Below are positions 25,686 to 37,900 of a stretch of DNA of 64,000 bases, piece by piece. The translations under genes were made by a program, and so were the position numbers. The notes under the pieces were generated by a model. The model saw only the letters and a list, made by a program, of their open reading frames with translations, made no database searches and was not told the DNA's origin. Location: positions 1,922,001 through 1,986,000 of the forward strand of contig NW_020825312.1 in assembly GCF_003286085.1 (NCBI RefSeq), in the 5' to 3' direction. Within the stretch, counting starts at the first letter, position 1, and every line of letters starts with the position of its first letter. The DNA comes from Drosophila persimilis (Eukaryota; Arthropoda; Insecta; Diptera; Drosophilidae).

Positions 25686-26930
25686 TTATTTTAATGTTAG
25701 CTGCTTTGGTAGGCTTATGAAGTGGCCCCTATTATTGTCATTGGGCGGAGAATATGAGTATCTACGTTTCCGCTGAAACGAATTCTCTATCGTCAGAAAC
25801 TCACCCTGCTTAGAAGGATTCTTCCCATTCTGGTCTTTTGAGTGAAGCTGAGCGTGCTGAGCTTGGCTGGAAAGGCTGATAGCTTCGCCGCAACCGGGAT
25901 GTGGGCACACGTACATTCCGTGAAAGGTCTTCATATGCTTGTTGTAGGGAGTCTCCAGGTAGTACGACTGGCCACAGTCGGGCAAATGGCACACATACAA
26001 TGGTGAGGCATGATATACCGGCACTTCGTGTGATTTCAAATGCTTGTCCAATTCCGCCTTGTTATCGAAGGTATACGAACACTTGGAAAAGGTGCAGTAA
26101 AACCTATTGGAGATGTGCATGAAAGAGGCGTGTTGTACGACCCCATGGTAGCGATCGAAGACTTTGCCACATTCCACACAACGAAAGTCAAAGCCCTTTG
26201 AACGACTCCAGATGGTGTTGTGCTTCTGGGTCTTCTCGTGATCCTTTAACTTTTTCGGACTGTTAAATGTTTTGTCACACCTCCGACAAATGTAGCGGGG
26301 ATCTACACGAGTCATTAAGCTGTGCGTTCGAATGTGGGAAATGATACTCAACTCGACGTTACAACAGGTGCAAATAATTTTGGTCGCCGTGGTATTGTTC
26401 CTGTAAAATTTGGCCAATATAAGACCATCGTACCGTACTGCAATGGCGAAGTTTTCAGTGGATGGTTTTACGGTGGCAGCTTTTGTTGAAACGATTGCCA
26501 AAAGCTCCTTCTTTTCTTCCAATACTGAGGAAACAGGAAAAGTCTGTTCGGGCATCAATTCAATGTTCTCCCAACCATCTATTTCCAGGGGGTTTTCCTC
26601 CTTAATCGTAATTTCAAAGGTTTCAGATGGGGCCGTCTTTGATTGCGCTGCGGTCCAACGCCGGAGTGTTGCGCTCATGTCGAGCACATGTCCTAAACAA
26701 GGCTCACATATGCAAGACTTTTTCCCCAAAATGCAAGGCTATGAAAGAATTCCAGGGATGATACATATGTATGTGTGTATTTATGGCAATGCGTAGGTGC
26801 TTACATCAATGTTGTACCACACGACCAGCTTTTCCAGTAGTTCCTTTGAATTTTCGATCACTTCATTTTCGAGCTTAATGCCAACCGCCAGGTTGTCCTG
26901 GCACAATAGGCACGGTCGTCCCGCATCCAT
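25686..26930 (-). CDS. ZAD-type C2H2 zinc-finger transcription factor
   Basis: Two exons on the - strand, 26930-26805 and 26738-25686, give 392 residues. The N-terminal ZAD zinc-binding dimerisation domain is split by the 66-bp intron: CLLC in exon 1 and CICEPC at the start of exon 2. An acidic linker follows, then about six C2H2 fingers from residue about 165, including 'YICRRCDKTF', 'FRCVECGKVF', 'FYCTFSKCSYTF', 'YVCHLPDCGQSY' and 'YVCPHPGCGE'. Several fingers have the longer CX4C spacing seen in GLI/ZIC-like or ZNF-type fingers. ZAD proteins form a large insect-expanded family of DNA-binding and architectural factors. I cannot name the orthologue. It is divergent to flower across a 0.9 kb region rich in TATCGAT words. 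Confidence 0.85.
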
Positions 26931-27814
26931 GACTTGGTTTTTAAATTAATCTTTTACAGAAATTAGAGAAAATCACACTGCAGAACAATCGACGCACAAA
27001 CAATCGACATAATCGATGAAATAATTATCGGACTGCATCGATGTAAACTATCACCACTATCGATCATTTTGGAACATTATTTTTGAAAATATCGATAAGG
27101 ACTATGATTAATTGCCTTATTGCCTTATAATATAACTTTGCTGAGAAGAGAGCGATAGCATGAGAGGCAAAAGGCAAAATTAGTGTTCTTAGCCGTCTCC
27201 AGACACATCTTCCGGCTATCGATCCGCTATTCCGCCAACCGGCTAAATTGCACAGACAAATGTAACAGTCGATCAATTCTGTCCGGGGGCAACTGGAAAG
27301 CCAAGCTGACGAACAAATGTTTTTCGCTCTCAGTGCATTCTTTTCGCATAAATCTGTCTCTATTTTTGCTGTTAGTCAGTTAGCAAATTATAATAAGGCT
27401 GTTAGAGTCTCGTTCTCTAAACTCAATAGAGTTATCTTTGCAATTTGAACGCAATTTGTAAAGTTTCCGTTCGTCCTACGGGAAATGGAATCCATCGCAC
27501 CAGAACTAGAGCGAGCTGGAACAACATCGATGACTACAAAACGATTTTTCGATTACTTTTAAAGATAGAATCGAATTTATAAAAAAATATATTCGTCGAA
27601 TCTATACTTATACGCTACTCGGCTAAAAATCATCGATGGTTTGGTTGCACGAAAAATCGATGTTGCGAAAAATCGAGGCACTTGGTATATCGATGCTTTG
27701 CCAGCTCTACCCAGAACGCAAAGTACAACAAATTCTGTCTCTCTGTGACGTGAAAAGTGCATAAAATAAATACTTTTCCATCTAGTTTAAGTAAAATTTA
27801 TTGCAAAACAAAAC
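26931..27814. promoter_or_regulatory. Divergent promoter region, ZAD gene and flower
   Basis: A perfect DRE, TATCGATA, lies at 27090-27097. Related ATCGAT words recur near 27013, 27058, 27217, 27526, 27635, 27660 and 27690. DREF/BEAF-type sites of this kind mark constitutive fly promoters and insulator-like intervals. No coding exon is seen. Confidence 0.6.
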
Positions 27815-30800
27815 ATGGTATGTAAATGATAGTGGCCACATGAGTTAATAGAATTTTCCTTTGCAATGCAAATGAATATTGAGCCTCACCTGTGTTTTCG
27901 TGAGTGTGAGTGTGTGTGTCGGTCGCGTGTGTGCGTGGTAAAGAAGCGGCCGCCGCGTCACAATACAAATTGTGCTGCTTCGATTTTTTCCAATTATCTT
28001 AATTGTATATTGTATGTTTTGTTTTTTTTTAATGTGCATAGTCATTTGCGGAAAAAATCACGGGGCTGTTGGCGCGTCCAAATCAACAGGATCCCGTGGG
28101 CGGACCGGAGCAGCCTTGGTATCTCAAATATGGCAGTCGATTGCTGGGCATTGTGGCCGCCTTTTGTAAGTTTTAACTAGCACTTAAATTTAACTGTAGA
28201 ACAGCCAATTCATGTAAGATTATGTGCCCCAAAAATATTGGGCATCGATTTTTGTGTACATTTTGTTGTTGCTATTACGTTTGCTTCTCTATGTGTCCCT
28301 GTGGTTGTGGGTGTGTGTGTGTGTGTGTATCGCCTCCCACAATACGCACGCTCTGACATTGATAAAGGAAGAAAGAAAGCAACAACAGCAAGGCAGCATA
28401 ACAGTGAAATGAAGAAGCAGAAGAAGCAGTAGTAGGAAACGCAACAAAAGGATACAGAAATTTGTATAGATTCATATGAGGGTATGGGGCTGTGGAAGAG
28501 TGAGAAAGAGACAAACAGGGTCAAAGGAGCTTTTTCTGTGTCAAGTTTGGCGCTTTAATTCGTTATTCTTGCGTCCTTTTCCATTTTTATTCCCGATATT
28601 GTACATTTACTATAGAGAATGCAATTTTCTCTGCTCATTCAGCAGTAATTTTGCATGCTGTTTTTATTATCAACACTACAGTGCAGTGCACTGCAGTGCG
28701 GTAGCGAGAGCGGGGGCGGAGACGGGAGCGAGAGCTTCTCTCTTCCGTATTCTCGCTCTCTGCTTTCACTTGATTACGCCTGATTGCGTTTTTTCTTTGT
28801 TACGCGCTATGCTTTAACCTCTCCCTCTCTGCAATGACATTGAACTTTTATTTTTTCTCAATGATTTCTTCTGGCTCTGCAGTGGGATTTTGTGATATGA
28901 GTTCCATTCAACGATTTGTGGGGACTTTATCGGGACACAAGAGCCAGCCACACTCAACAAATTTGTAGGAGAAATATGTACATACATACATACATGCATA
29001 TGTATGCATATCCACTCCACTCGTGCGGCTTCTGCACCCATAAACCAGTTTGGCTTTTGGTTTTATTGTAAATTAAAACCAAAAGTCTATAATTAATAAA
29101 TGTTTTTTATGCCGGTTCGGACAGCACATCGACTCCGTTGAGTCTGTTTTGACGAGCTATATGAACCGCAATAACCTCAGCGCTGAGATCACATTACGCT
29201 TCAAAGTAAAACGAAACTGCGAAAAGAGAGAATAAGGGAGAAAAGGCATACAAGTACATAGTACATAGATCATGAAATTCTAGCACAATTCCTTTTTTTT
29301 TAGATAAGCTCAAGAAGCCCAAGGAAATTCTGATTAAAATTATACTACACTCTGCTGTACTTAAAAGAAAACACGATCTTTCGCAATGTTTTCCTATTCA
29401 TTTATCACACAGAGAGCTGTTTGTTTGGCTCTTGTTTACTTAGATTTTTATCAAAAAAAAAAACCAGCTGATAAAATATTTGAATGTAATTTTTTTTAGC
29501 TCTTATTCCGCTATCATAACTAGAACTAGAACTAGAGATTAAAGCAACAAAATGGGAACAGAACATACTATGTACAACTGCCCGTACTCTGAAGTCTGAC
29601 TCTGAAGTCGCTTCTAACAATTCGACCCACTATTTTCAGCAAATTGTCACGCTTCTGTGGCTGGACTGGTTCGTTGTTGTTACTTTTGTGTATTATTATT
29701 ATAAATAAAAGCGAAAAATTGGCACACGAATGAGTCAGCGATGTTGATTAGATTTCGTTTCCAAATGGGTTTCGTTTGTGAAGCGATTCGGTAAGATAAT
29801 GGGGCCATATTTTTAGTGGGCGTTTGAGATTAAAATGTGGTCATATCTGCAATTCATTTAGAGCAGAATTAGGGAACGCCTTTTAATTATTTATATTTAT
29901 CTGTTCATGTATTAGTTTGTTACTTTCATTAACGTTTGCTGTCGTTTTAGTTGCCATTCTTTTTGGGCTCTGGAATGTGCTCTCAATTATCACACTCAGT
30001 GTCTCCTGCCTGGTGGCGGGCATTATCCAGATGATAGCCGGCTTTATAGTCATGGTTCTGGAGGCGCCCTGCTGCTTTGTGTGCATCGAGCAGGTGAACG
30101 GCATTGCGGATAAGGTGGATGCCAAGCCCATGTACTTCCGGGCCGGGCTATACTGCGCGTGAGTATCAAATGAAATGAAATGCATGAACAATGTTCATAC
30201 ATATGTCTAATGGTATGGTATGGTATGTGTCTCCCCATATAGCTTGGCCGTTCCGCCAATCTTCATGTGCTTCGGTCTGGCCAGCTTATTCGGCAGTGGC
30301 CTCATCTTTGCAACCGGCGCCGTTTATGCCATGATGGCGTTAGGCAAGAAGTGAGTATAAGGATCCAGAGGGGATCGGATCTGCAGGATCTGCAGGATTC
30401 GATTGATCCGCTGGATCTGTTTAGCTTCTAAGTTAGAGCGGGAACTTAGTTAGAACTTGGCCAAGTGCATTTTTGCTAATCGAAACCAATGTTTTCTCTA
30501 TATTCCTTCAATGTGCTAACCAATGTGATAATGCTTAAATTTAAAAAAAAAACAAAACAAAAAAAAACCAATACAATTACGATACACAATACGCTATGTA
30601 GAGCTTCGCGCGAGGACATGGCCGCTGCCGCCACATCGCCCACACAGATGGCCGGCGGTCAGGTGGGAGGTCAAATGCAAATGGGCGGCGATCAGCATAT
30701 CACACTCATGGAAGATCCCGATGTCTGGCGTCCCACATAAATGCCTAATTGCGATATTAGTAACTGCCAAACCACACTCTACGACACTCCAAAAGACATA

Positions 30801-33023
30801 CCAGCCACACACACACATCCACAGCCACACCCACACCCATACAGTCCAGTCCATTCCACTAGAAGCAAAGAAAAAGCTACAAGAAATTGATTGGGAAGCA
30901 GATCATAGCGGATATCATAGCGGAGCAAGAGCAGCGTTACCGAGGGCATCTGAGAATATAGAAGAATACAGAAGAACACCCCACCAAAATACAAAAGAAA
31001 TGAAACGAAATTCTCATATGTAATTGTTGTTGAAACAAACGTTTGTTAATAACCAAAGTGTTTTTTGGGGCAAATGCATTTTCGTCATTTTGGCCCCATT
31101 GTCTTTGTCCCCTTTGTGCATGTAATTCGTATTCCATTTTTAAATGTCTTTCGTCGAACGGTTGGTGTTGTTAAAAACTACAGTTAAATATATTATACAT
31201 ATAGTACATAGAGAAAATACTGAAGGGAATACATTGATACTTACATATTATGTCGAAACTGCAGCAAGCATATATTTTTAGTGAGAAACTATATTGAAAG
31301 ATAACCGAGAATGCAAACAAAAGAAATACTTATTTAAAAACAGAAACCACAAGCTTCCACACACACACACACACAGCTTAAACACAAACAAACACACACA
31401 AGAAGAAAACAAATATAAATAATACTATAAAAAGTGAGAATCAAGAAAGAACAACCTATAGAGCAATATGTACAACTCAGAAAAAGTATTAACTCGAGAT
31501 ATGATATGCTTTGCTTGAATGTAAAACAGGAAATACAAAATGTTAACGTTATTTGAGAATTGATTTTGCTCACATGATAGTCCGCGAATTGAAATTGAAA
31601 TTGATCATAATCAAGCATTAGACATATAAAAATATACAAAATATACAATTTCTATATAATATATATAGTGTACACAAGTTGGGGATACATACATATGACG
31701 TTTGTGTTTTTTAAATGTTGTAAATTCATTCATTTTGCATTTTAGAGTTCAGGTCGTCTGTTTTTTTTTTCGAGCTTCGTATAATTTCTCATGAGCTAGA
31801 ACTATATGTTTTTTGTATATTATTATTATTTTTAGATACAACCAAAATTTCAAACTTTTCAAGTCTGATAGAAAGGTATTATTTTTTTTTGGGTATAGCC
31901 CTGTGGGCACAATTCCTTTCAAAATGCATTCCAAAATTTTTACATTAAACTTTATATTTATTTATTCATAACTTTTTAGTGCTTTAAGTATGAAAAACAT
32001 TTAAGAAATACTCGCCAGAACTTGTTAATAATAGAGCCTTCGCAAGCAAACAGAGAAATCTCACCTGAACTAATTATAAAAGTTGAATAAATTAAATAAA
32101 TTTGTTGAAAATATGTTAAATCGATGAACGGCAACACTAAAAATGAAATATGTAATGTAAATGTTTTTTTTTTGGGCCCTAATCAAGTATCAGACTAAAG
32201 ATCTAATACACGTCACATCAAAAAACTGTCCAAGAACAGCCCAAGAGCAGTTAAATCTAATAACAACGACTGGCCTACAGCAACTGCAGCACCGATAGCC
32301 AACAACATGAACAATATGAAACACGCTGAAACAGCTTGCTGTTAAACACTGTGCTGCCTCCAAGAAATCACAAAAGGCAAATAAATTTGTATAAGCTTTT
32401 ATGAATGTAATCAATTATCAATATAGTACAGTGCGTTTCAATGACAGCGCGACAGTTGCAAGGCAAACCCACTATAAATGTGGTATTCTGTAAATTATAT
32501 ACATCTTTCAACTGTCGGGATGTCCTTAAGCGTACTATATGTATGTTTTTTTTAGTGAGTAGATAAACTTTAAAAACTTTCGAAAGTAGTTATTTTATGT
32601 ACATTTTGAGTTGATTTTGGACAAATTGTAACTGTAGCACCCGATCTTTTGTTGTATTGAAAAATTATTGTATACAATTTTGAATAATTTGAAACGATAC
32701 TGTTTGGTTTCCCTACGTAGGCACAAAGCACACACACACACTTCCCTAGTTGAGCACATAAATTCCGATTAATTTCCATTTGATTTCTTACATTTTTCTA
32801 CTTATAGATTTAGTTTTGAAGATTTTTTAAACAATTATAAAACCCTTTTGTCTACTTACTCGTAAACAGAGCATCCGCCGAGGATATGCGGGCAGCTGCA
32901 CAACAAACTGGTTATGGAGGCAATGGCACAGCCGCGTCGACCACCAACGACAGGGCGGGGATTGTGAACAATGCCCAGCCCTTCTCCTTCACCGGGGCCG
33001 TTGGAACGGACAGCAATGTGTGA
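27815..33023 (+). CDS. fwe: flower, four-segment membrane Ca2+ channel / cell-fitness protein
   Basis: Common exons are 27815-27817 (the ATG alone), 28042-28165, 29951-30158 and 30243-30350. The last exon is either 30602-30740 (193 residues in total) or 32870-33023 (198 residues). The protein starts [19 protein letters not shown] and has hydrophobic segments at about 35-55, 57-78, 100-125 and 128-145. The acidic pore-region residue is E80 in '[10 protein letters not shown]', equivalent to the E79 reported for the fly protein. Flower is known as a synaptic-vesicle calcium channel that promotes endocytosis. Its C-terminal isoforms act as 'fitness fingerprints' in cell competition. The start codon is fixed by the splice: ATG abuts the donor (ATG|GTATGT). 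Confidence 0.95.
30602..30740 (+). CDS. fwe: flower alternative terminal exon, proximal form
   Basis: Acceptor TATGTAG ends at 30601. The exon completes the split lysine codon (AA|A) and codes [19 protein letters not shown] and on to '[11 protein letters not shown]', then stops. The following 2.1 kb would be its 3' UTR, with AATAAA at 32086-32091 and 32095-32100 before the distal exon. It shares the lead residues AS-x-EDM with the distal exon, suggesting an ancient exon duplication. Confidence 0.88.
32870..33023 (+). CDS. fwe: flower alternative terminal exon, distal form
   Basis: Acceptor GTAAACAG ends at 32869. The exon codes [17 protein letters not shown] and ends '[13 protein letters not shown]', matching the C terminus I recall for the reference melanogaster protein. 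AATAAA at 33464-33469 is the likely poly(A) signal. Which C terminus corresponds to the Ubi or Lose label cannot be decided here. Confidence 0.9.
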
Positions 33024-33887
33024 TTGTAAAACGGATAGAAATGCGGATTGCGGAGAGCTGGGGTGTGCCGTGAGAAAAAAAGACTCAGAACGCGCAACAT
33101 TTGAGGGGCAAAACTACTACAAAGAGAACATCAACAGATCAACAGGCAATTTAAATAATGAAGTGCAATTCCCAATTATTCAATGACTTAACACACGTCC
33201 GGAAAAACGAAAATAAAAGAAACATATACACATACATATGTTAATCAGATCAATTAGCTCTGATCTCTCATTCTAGAGCAATTCAAGATATATCAGATCA
33301 GATGTAAAAACTATTTTGTATTAAATGTACGAATGTATTTTTATTTTTTTTTTCCCCCCCTTTTTTTAAGTATTTCTCGTATTTCAGTGTCCTATCTATT
33401 TATTGTGTTGCCTGTGTCCCATCATTCCAAAATTATGGTTTTCAACTTAGTAGAAATTGCAGAAATAAATTATTGGACGACATCACTAGCGAGGTGGTAG
33501 GCGTGGCAAGAGAATCGTGTAAAATTTATGTTTAGTCATAGTTTAAATATATACCTTAAAAATATATTTAAATGCATAATACTAAAATGTTTAAATTAAT
33601 GCAAAATCAAACTATAAATATTGTATGTGAACCATATTAAAATTGAATTATACATACTTTAAATTATGTTAAATAAAATAAATTATACAAAACCAAAGTC
33701 TGGTTCTTATTACCGGAAAGCATGGGGAAAGAATTGGGGAAATTGAATACCCCAAAAACATATACATACATATGTAGATTTAAATGGATTTCATATTTAA
33801 TTGGTTGATTCTTCATAATAACAAATTAATTAACATGTATACATAGTTATAAATTAAAAAAAAATATTGATAAAAATTTAAGTCAAC
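33024..33887. other. flower distal 3' UTR and convergent spacer
   Basis: AT-rich with no coding exon. It contains T- and C-runs at about 33340-33368 and TACATATG words near 33230 and 33760. The facing - strand gene ends at 33888. Confidence 0.5.
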
Positions 33888-34292
33888 TTAAGCTTCATCA
33901 GATCCATTCTCCAGATCTTCCCAGGACTCTCCGGCTGGTACGTATTCGATAATCTCCTCTTCCCACTCGCCATCTTCATCAGAATTGTTACCCTGATCAT
34001 CCTCATCAGAATTGTTACCCTGATCATCCTGATCTCCCTGATCTTCATCGTCCTCGGCATCAGCTGAGTCTTCCGAGTCCTCGGAGTTGTCCTCTTCCGA
34101 AGCCCAACGATAGCGACGATCACTGATACCTTCGCTATCCTGCTCCACAGCCTCAGAGGATAGGCTGGCGGCTATGACCAGGGCCAGGACACCTATAATA
34201 TAAGGTTAGATATGAGTTAACTCCTTCCTGTGGTTCGGAAATCCCTCATTCAACTCACCAAAGACAAGGAAGAGAACTTTGTTGGACTGCAT
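33888..34292 (-). CDS. Small secreted acidic protein, unrecognised
   Basis: Two exons on the - strand, 34292-34259 and 34192-33888, give 112 residues. The N terminus, MQSNKVLFLVFGVLALVIAA, is a classic signal peptide with probable cleavage near 'ASLSSEA'. The mature part is extremely rich in Asp, Glu, Ser and Asn and carries a perfect nine-residue tandem repeat (DDQGNNSDE-type). It ends in 'EIIEYVPAGESWEDLENGSD', with isolated tyrosine and tryptophan. There are no cysteines in the mature region. I recognise no family. Such proteins could bind cations or act as immune-induced or reproductive secreted peptides, but that is only inference. A TATA-like box and Inr lie just upstream, fitting a strongly regulated single-start gene. 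Confidence 0.82.
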
Positions 34293-34331
34293 GATTAGTG
34301 TTTGGTTGTTGCTTGTAGTGCTTTCGATGCT

Positions 34332-34359
34332 GACTGATCTGTTCGGGGCCCCTTTTGTA
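34332..34359 (-). promoter_or_regulatory. TATA-like box and Inr of the acidic-protein gene
   Basis: On the - strand TACAAAAG (34359-34352) is followed after about 25 bases by the initiator TCAGTC (34337-34332; +1 at 34335). The 5' UTR would be about 43 nt. Confidence 0.55.
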
Positions 34360-34929
34360 GTAAAATTTTTTTGGCAAATGCCGTGCCAATTATTTGGCAT
34401 AACAGATGTTCTATCATGTGTCTACCCCAATATCAACTACGTCACTTGTCCTCAAATTCGGAATTAAAACAACTAATCAAATGTTTGGTTAAGCTCTCAG
34501 AAGTGGGTGGGGTGAGTAATACAAGGCCAGTAATTCTGGGGACTTACCCTTGGACCTACCAAGATGTAGACATTTGGTCTAGGCTATCGATTCAGATTAA
34601 TTTAAATTACCTTCAAGCTGCAAATGTATATGGAAATTCCTGGAATGGTCTATGGAGACGGGCCGTCAGATATATTTCTACAAAAATGCATTTATTTCTG
34701 GTAAAAGATTATGCTATCTTCAGTTTACTTAGCTTCGTCCTTGGCATCTTTTATGGTTGAAGTTTGGTCTGTTATATTTCAGGACACTCCCCTCCCCATA
34801 CAGATACAGAAGACTGCCTGTAGCTTAAGTTTTGAAGTTTAAATAAATACACAAGCCGAGCGTAGTATGTCATGATATAAGTACTTTAGTTTATAAAAAC
34901 TTATACATTAATTTTTGCATTGATTCGTT
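34360..34929. other. Divergent spacer, acidic-protein gene to ABCA gene
   Basis: An open frame of about 129 codons on the + strand (34371-34760) has no recognisable domain. It has no clear splice join to the ABCA gene. I treat the stretch as promoter DNA of the two flanking genes. Confidence 0.35.
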
Positions 34930-37900
34930 ATGGCACCGCAATTATGTGTTCTAGTTCTGAAGAACTTTCGGAGCTATACAAGATGCGAGATGGTAATGTA
35001 CATGTTACTGCCGCTGCTAATGATACACTTGGTTCACTTGAGATGTACTGTAAATCAAGAGAATTCTTCGCATTGTTTCTTGCGGCGAAATGGAACTCTT
35101 GGGGATAATGTAAAGCTCAGTCCACTTTAGTAAGTTCTAAGTATTTTAGTTATCTTTCAAAATTCGGCTCCTTTGATGTTCTCTCTGATTGATTGTCCTA
35201 TTTGTTTTAATCGTAAACTGAAAAATGTAGTAATTTAATGGAGATGATAGCCGAATTCACTCCCAAAAAAGTACTTTTATTGTATACAAACAAGGATTAT
35301 ATAGTAGAGCCACTAAAGTCAGCACTATTTAATGTCCTAAAGCTGAGATCTGTTGAGCGTATCAGCTCTGAAGGTGATATGGAAAATAAGCTTATAAACG
35401 GAAACTATTTGGGCGGTATTATTTGGAAGGTGAAGGATGTCGAGGATGATACGGACATCACCATACGATTTCCCAGTGCACTTCGAACGATGCCAACTGA
35501 ATTGTGGTATACCAACCAAGTTAGACACGAAGTAAACACGCCCCGGCCGCTCTATATGAATGAAGGATTCTTACAAATAATGTATGCCATTGTGGCATTT
35601 CTATCATATCCAGCTGTAAGCAATATTACCAAAAAATTCAAGGACGATGGCATAACGATTACATCAAAGCCATTTGTTTCCGATGCGACGTATGACGATT
35701 TCCTTGATCCCCAAATTCTCGACCCATTGGGTACTAGTCTGGTGAATATATTGCCATTCTATTTGAGTTCTCTCTACATTTATCCATTCGTTCGTCTGGT
35801 AATGGTAAGTAAGAAAAGAAAAGCTTTCTCCTGAGAGTTTGGGATAGGACTATCCACCTAAGTTGATTTACTTTTCTCTTTTTTTAAATAGCTTATGCAA
35901 AAAGAAAAGACCAAGCAGCTAAATGACTTGATGAGAATTTCCAGTGCAAATCGGTTCATCCAATATCTCTCTTGGTTTTGTTCTGCCTTTATTTTGGCGA
36001 CTGTGATTAACTTATTAACTGTTTTCTTGCTTACGGTATGCTATCCATCTACTGGAACACAAAGAACAGATGCTTGAGTCCATAATTCGTTTCCTTTTTT
36101 AGGCGCCGATTTGTAAAAATGGTAACATTTTGAACTGTTCGAGCTTCACAGCCGTTTGGTTTTTTTTTACCATATGGACAGTGTGCGCCATATGCTTTTG
36201 TTTTCTTATCTATAGTTTATTTCAAGATACAGCCCTAGCTGCCTTTATGATTGTGTTTTATTCGATGATTTTTTTTATATTATATATGTCTTTGCATGCC
36301 TGGAGCAAAGCTGTGCACTATCCGTTATGCGTGTCTTTCCAATTTGGATTTTTAACTGGCCTTCGGAAAATACTTTACTATGAAAAGTACGATAATACGG
36401 GGCTTCAATGGGATCATTTCTTAAGAGGGAAGTTTCTGGATAGTTTTGCTCTAATTCCCATCATAATGCTGATGGGAGCATTCATTTCTCTGGTGTTGTG
36501 CTCATTAGCAGAGCTATGCTGCCCGGGACGCTACGGAGCTTCGATGTTTCGCAGATCTTCCAGAGATCATGATTCCTTGGGCTATCATCAAAACCCTCAA
36601 AGAACTCGCAAAATGTCCCCAGCCGTTGTGCAGACGCTCATCTTGAGTCAAAGGAGTCACAAAAGAAAGCCGCCTCTGACAAATTTCGCCATGAATATGT
36701 ATGATGATCAGATCACGGCTATATTGGGACTATCAGATTCGGGGAAATCCGCCATTACCAATTCCATTTCGGGCAGCATTCCCCCCCAGTCGGGATCGGT
36801 AAAAATTGACGATAGAGATATTGCGAGATCGACCAGAACTCTGGTGGGACTCTCGCCACAGCATAATCCATTATTTGCCAATTTGACCGTTAAGCAGAAC
36901 ATGTACATATTCTATGCTCTGCGGGGCACTAGCGCACATGGAAGAGTACGTGCCACGGCCAGGTATTTGAAAGCCCTCGAGCTCTGGCAAGTTAGGGATG
37001 TGAAAGGCCGTTGCTTATCCACGGCCGACAGGAGGAGATTATCTGTGGCCTGTGCCTTTTGTGGCAATCCGCGGATTGTGGTATTAGATGAACCCACCGA
37101 GAGCCTGGAGCCCTGTGAACGAAGATTGGTGTGGGATCTGTTACAATCGGAGAAACGATGTAGGACTTTAATTATCACAACTTACCATATCGAAGAGGCT
37201 GATGTTCTCGGCGACCGTTTGGCTATTCTATGCGATGGTAACCTGCTGTTCAATGGCACTTCCACCTTTTTAAAAAACACGCATGGTTCTGGATATCAGT
37301 TGGTATGAATCAATATGTATAGATACTATGTATTCTAGTATTTTGCATTTAATTATCAGGTCTGTTCGCAAGGGGAGGTATGTGAAGAGCCACAGATAAC
37401 ATCGTTAATAACATCATACATACCAGAGACTACGGCATCCTCGGATAAACCATTTGAAATATCCTACAGCATACCGCAATCCTATTGCCGTAGCATTGTG
37501 CCATTGCTTAAGGAGCTGGAGGGTGGAGCCAATTGTTTCAATATGGGCGCCATTGGCATTGGCACAACGCCCATCATAAATAAATTTGTGAAGGCCACTT
37601 CGCCGTGCGCCGACAGTAGCAGGGGAAATTGTGTAGGAGGCTCCCCCGAACCCGATGAATGTTTATTATATGGTTGTAATTTGTGCCTCAATCAATGGCG
37701 TGCGATGTTACTTAAAAAGTTCTATCAAATCAAGCATAATTTTCTGGTGTTTTTTATGCTTTTTTTTCTGATGCTATTGGGAGCTGCGGCGCTACAAAGA
37801 TACTCTTATAGTTGGCCAATTCCAGACAAATACCGTTCGCACGCAGGCATGGATTTTGTATTTCAGGACCGGCTGCCGCTAAAGCTGGATATATATGGAC

